Made by a program: the position numbers and the translations under genes
The notes under the pieces: generated by a model
Told to the model about the DNA's origin: nothing
What the model saw: the letters and a program-made list of their open reading frames with translations, nothing else
The model's database searches: none
Shown: one piece after another, positions 6,306-6,422 of the stretch
Numbering within the stretch: the stretch's first letter is position 1
How the letters are laid out: the number at the start of each line of letters is the position of its first letter
Assembly (NCBI GenBank): GCA_903864375.1
Contig: CAIPFS010000069.1
Location: forward strand, 1-6,422
Reading direction: 5' to 3'
Source: an uncultured Verrucomicrobiota bacterium
GTDB lineage: Bacteria > Verrucomicrobiota > Verrucomicrobiia > Limisphaerales > UBA9464
Length of the DNA stretch: 6,422 nucleotides

Positions 6306-6422
6306 GGTTGGACTCCGGTTGGATACCGGACCCCATCGTTGTCGGCCAAAAGTTCCGGGTTGGGTAGTGGAATCTCACGCTCCTGATTCCATTTCCATCT
6401 CGCCATGGATTTGGGGCACCCG

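Noticed and set aside
6297..6406. A short - strand frame starting at an ATG at 6406, running through the SPFH leader and ending just inside the SPFH gene (about 49 codons), open upstream to the window edge.
   Set aside because: It overlaps the start and ribosome binding site of the SPFH gene, and has no ribosome binding site or family resemblance. It could be the end of a gene lying beyond the window, but that cannot be judged from here.

Overview
The window reads as an ordinary piece of bacterial chromosome: high GC, tightly packed, no mobile-element, CRISPR, rRNA or tRNA signal that I can see. The gene set hints at the Verrucomicrobiota/Planctomycetota neighbourhood: a beta-CASP-like exonuclease with ligase-type sequence, a Gfo/Idh/MocA oxidoreductase, weak use of Shine-Dalgarno sites, and a Cys-containing lipoprotein followed by a Ser-rich tail. 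That placement is inference from gene style, not from a marker gene.

Left half, + strand (1-3932): four co-directional genes that could form one transcription unit. (1) A 602-residue protein joins a metallo-beta-lactamase exonuclease, of the type linked to ATP-dependent DNA ligases, to a ligase N-terminal DNA-binding domain, but the ligase catalytic domain is missing. (2) A complete Gfo/Idh/MocA NAD(P)-dependent oxidoreductase follows after 16 bp. (3) A small zinc-ribbon protein with two membrane segments overlaps the end of that gene. (4) A YbaY-type lipoprotein follows after 56 bp.

Right half, - strand (4065-6296): two genes converge on the first block across a 132-bp gap. An SPFH (stomatin/prohibitin-like) protein comes first. 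After 45 bp comes a double zinc-ribbon protein with a C-terminal membrane anchor. This pair matches the YdjI/YdjG partners of Bacillus subtilis, where the membrane-anchored zinc-ribbon protein YdjG recruits the SPFH protein YdjI and the phage-shock protein PspA. No PspA gene is in the window. The SPFH protein carries an excisionase-like helix-turn-helix at its C-terminus.

The two points most worth following are the exonuclease/ligase fusion with no nucleotidyltransferase domain, and the SPFH-HTH protein paired with a YdjG-like membrane adaptor. I saw no clear evidence of a wholly new defence or mobile system.
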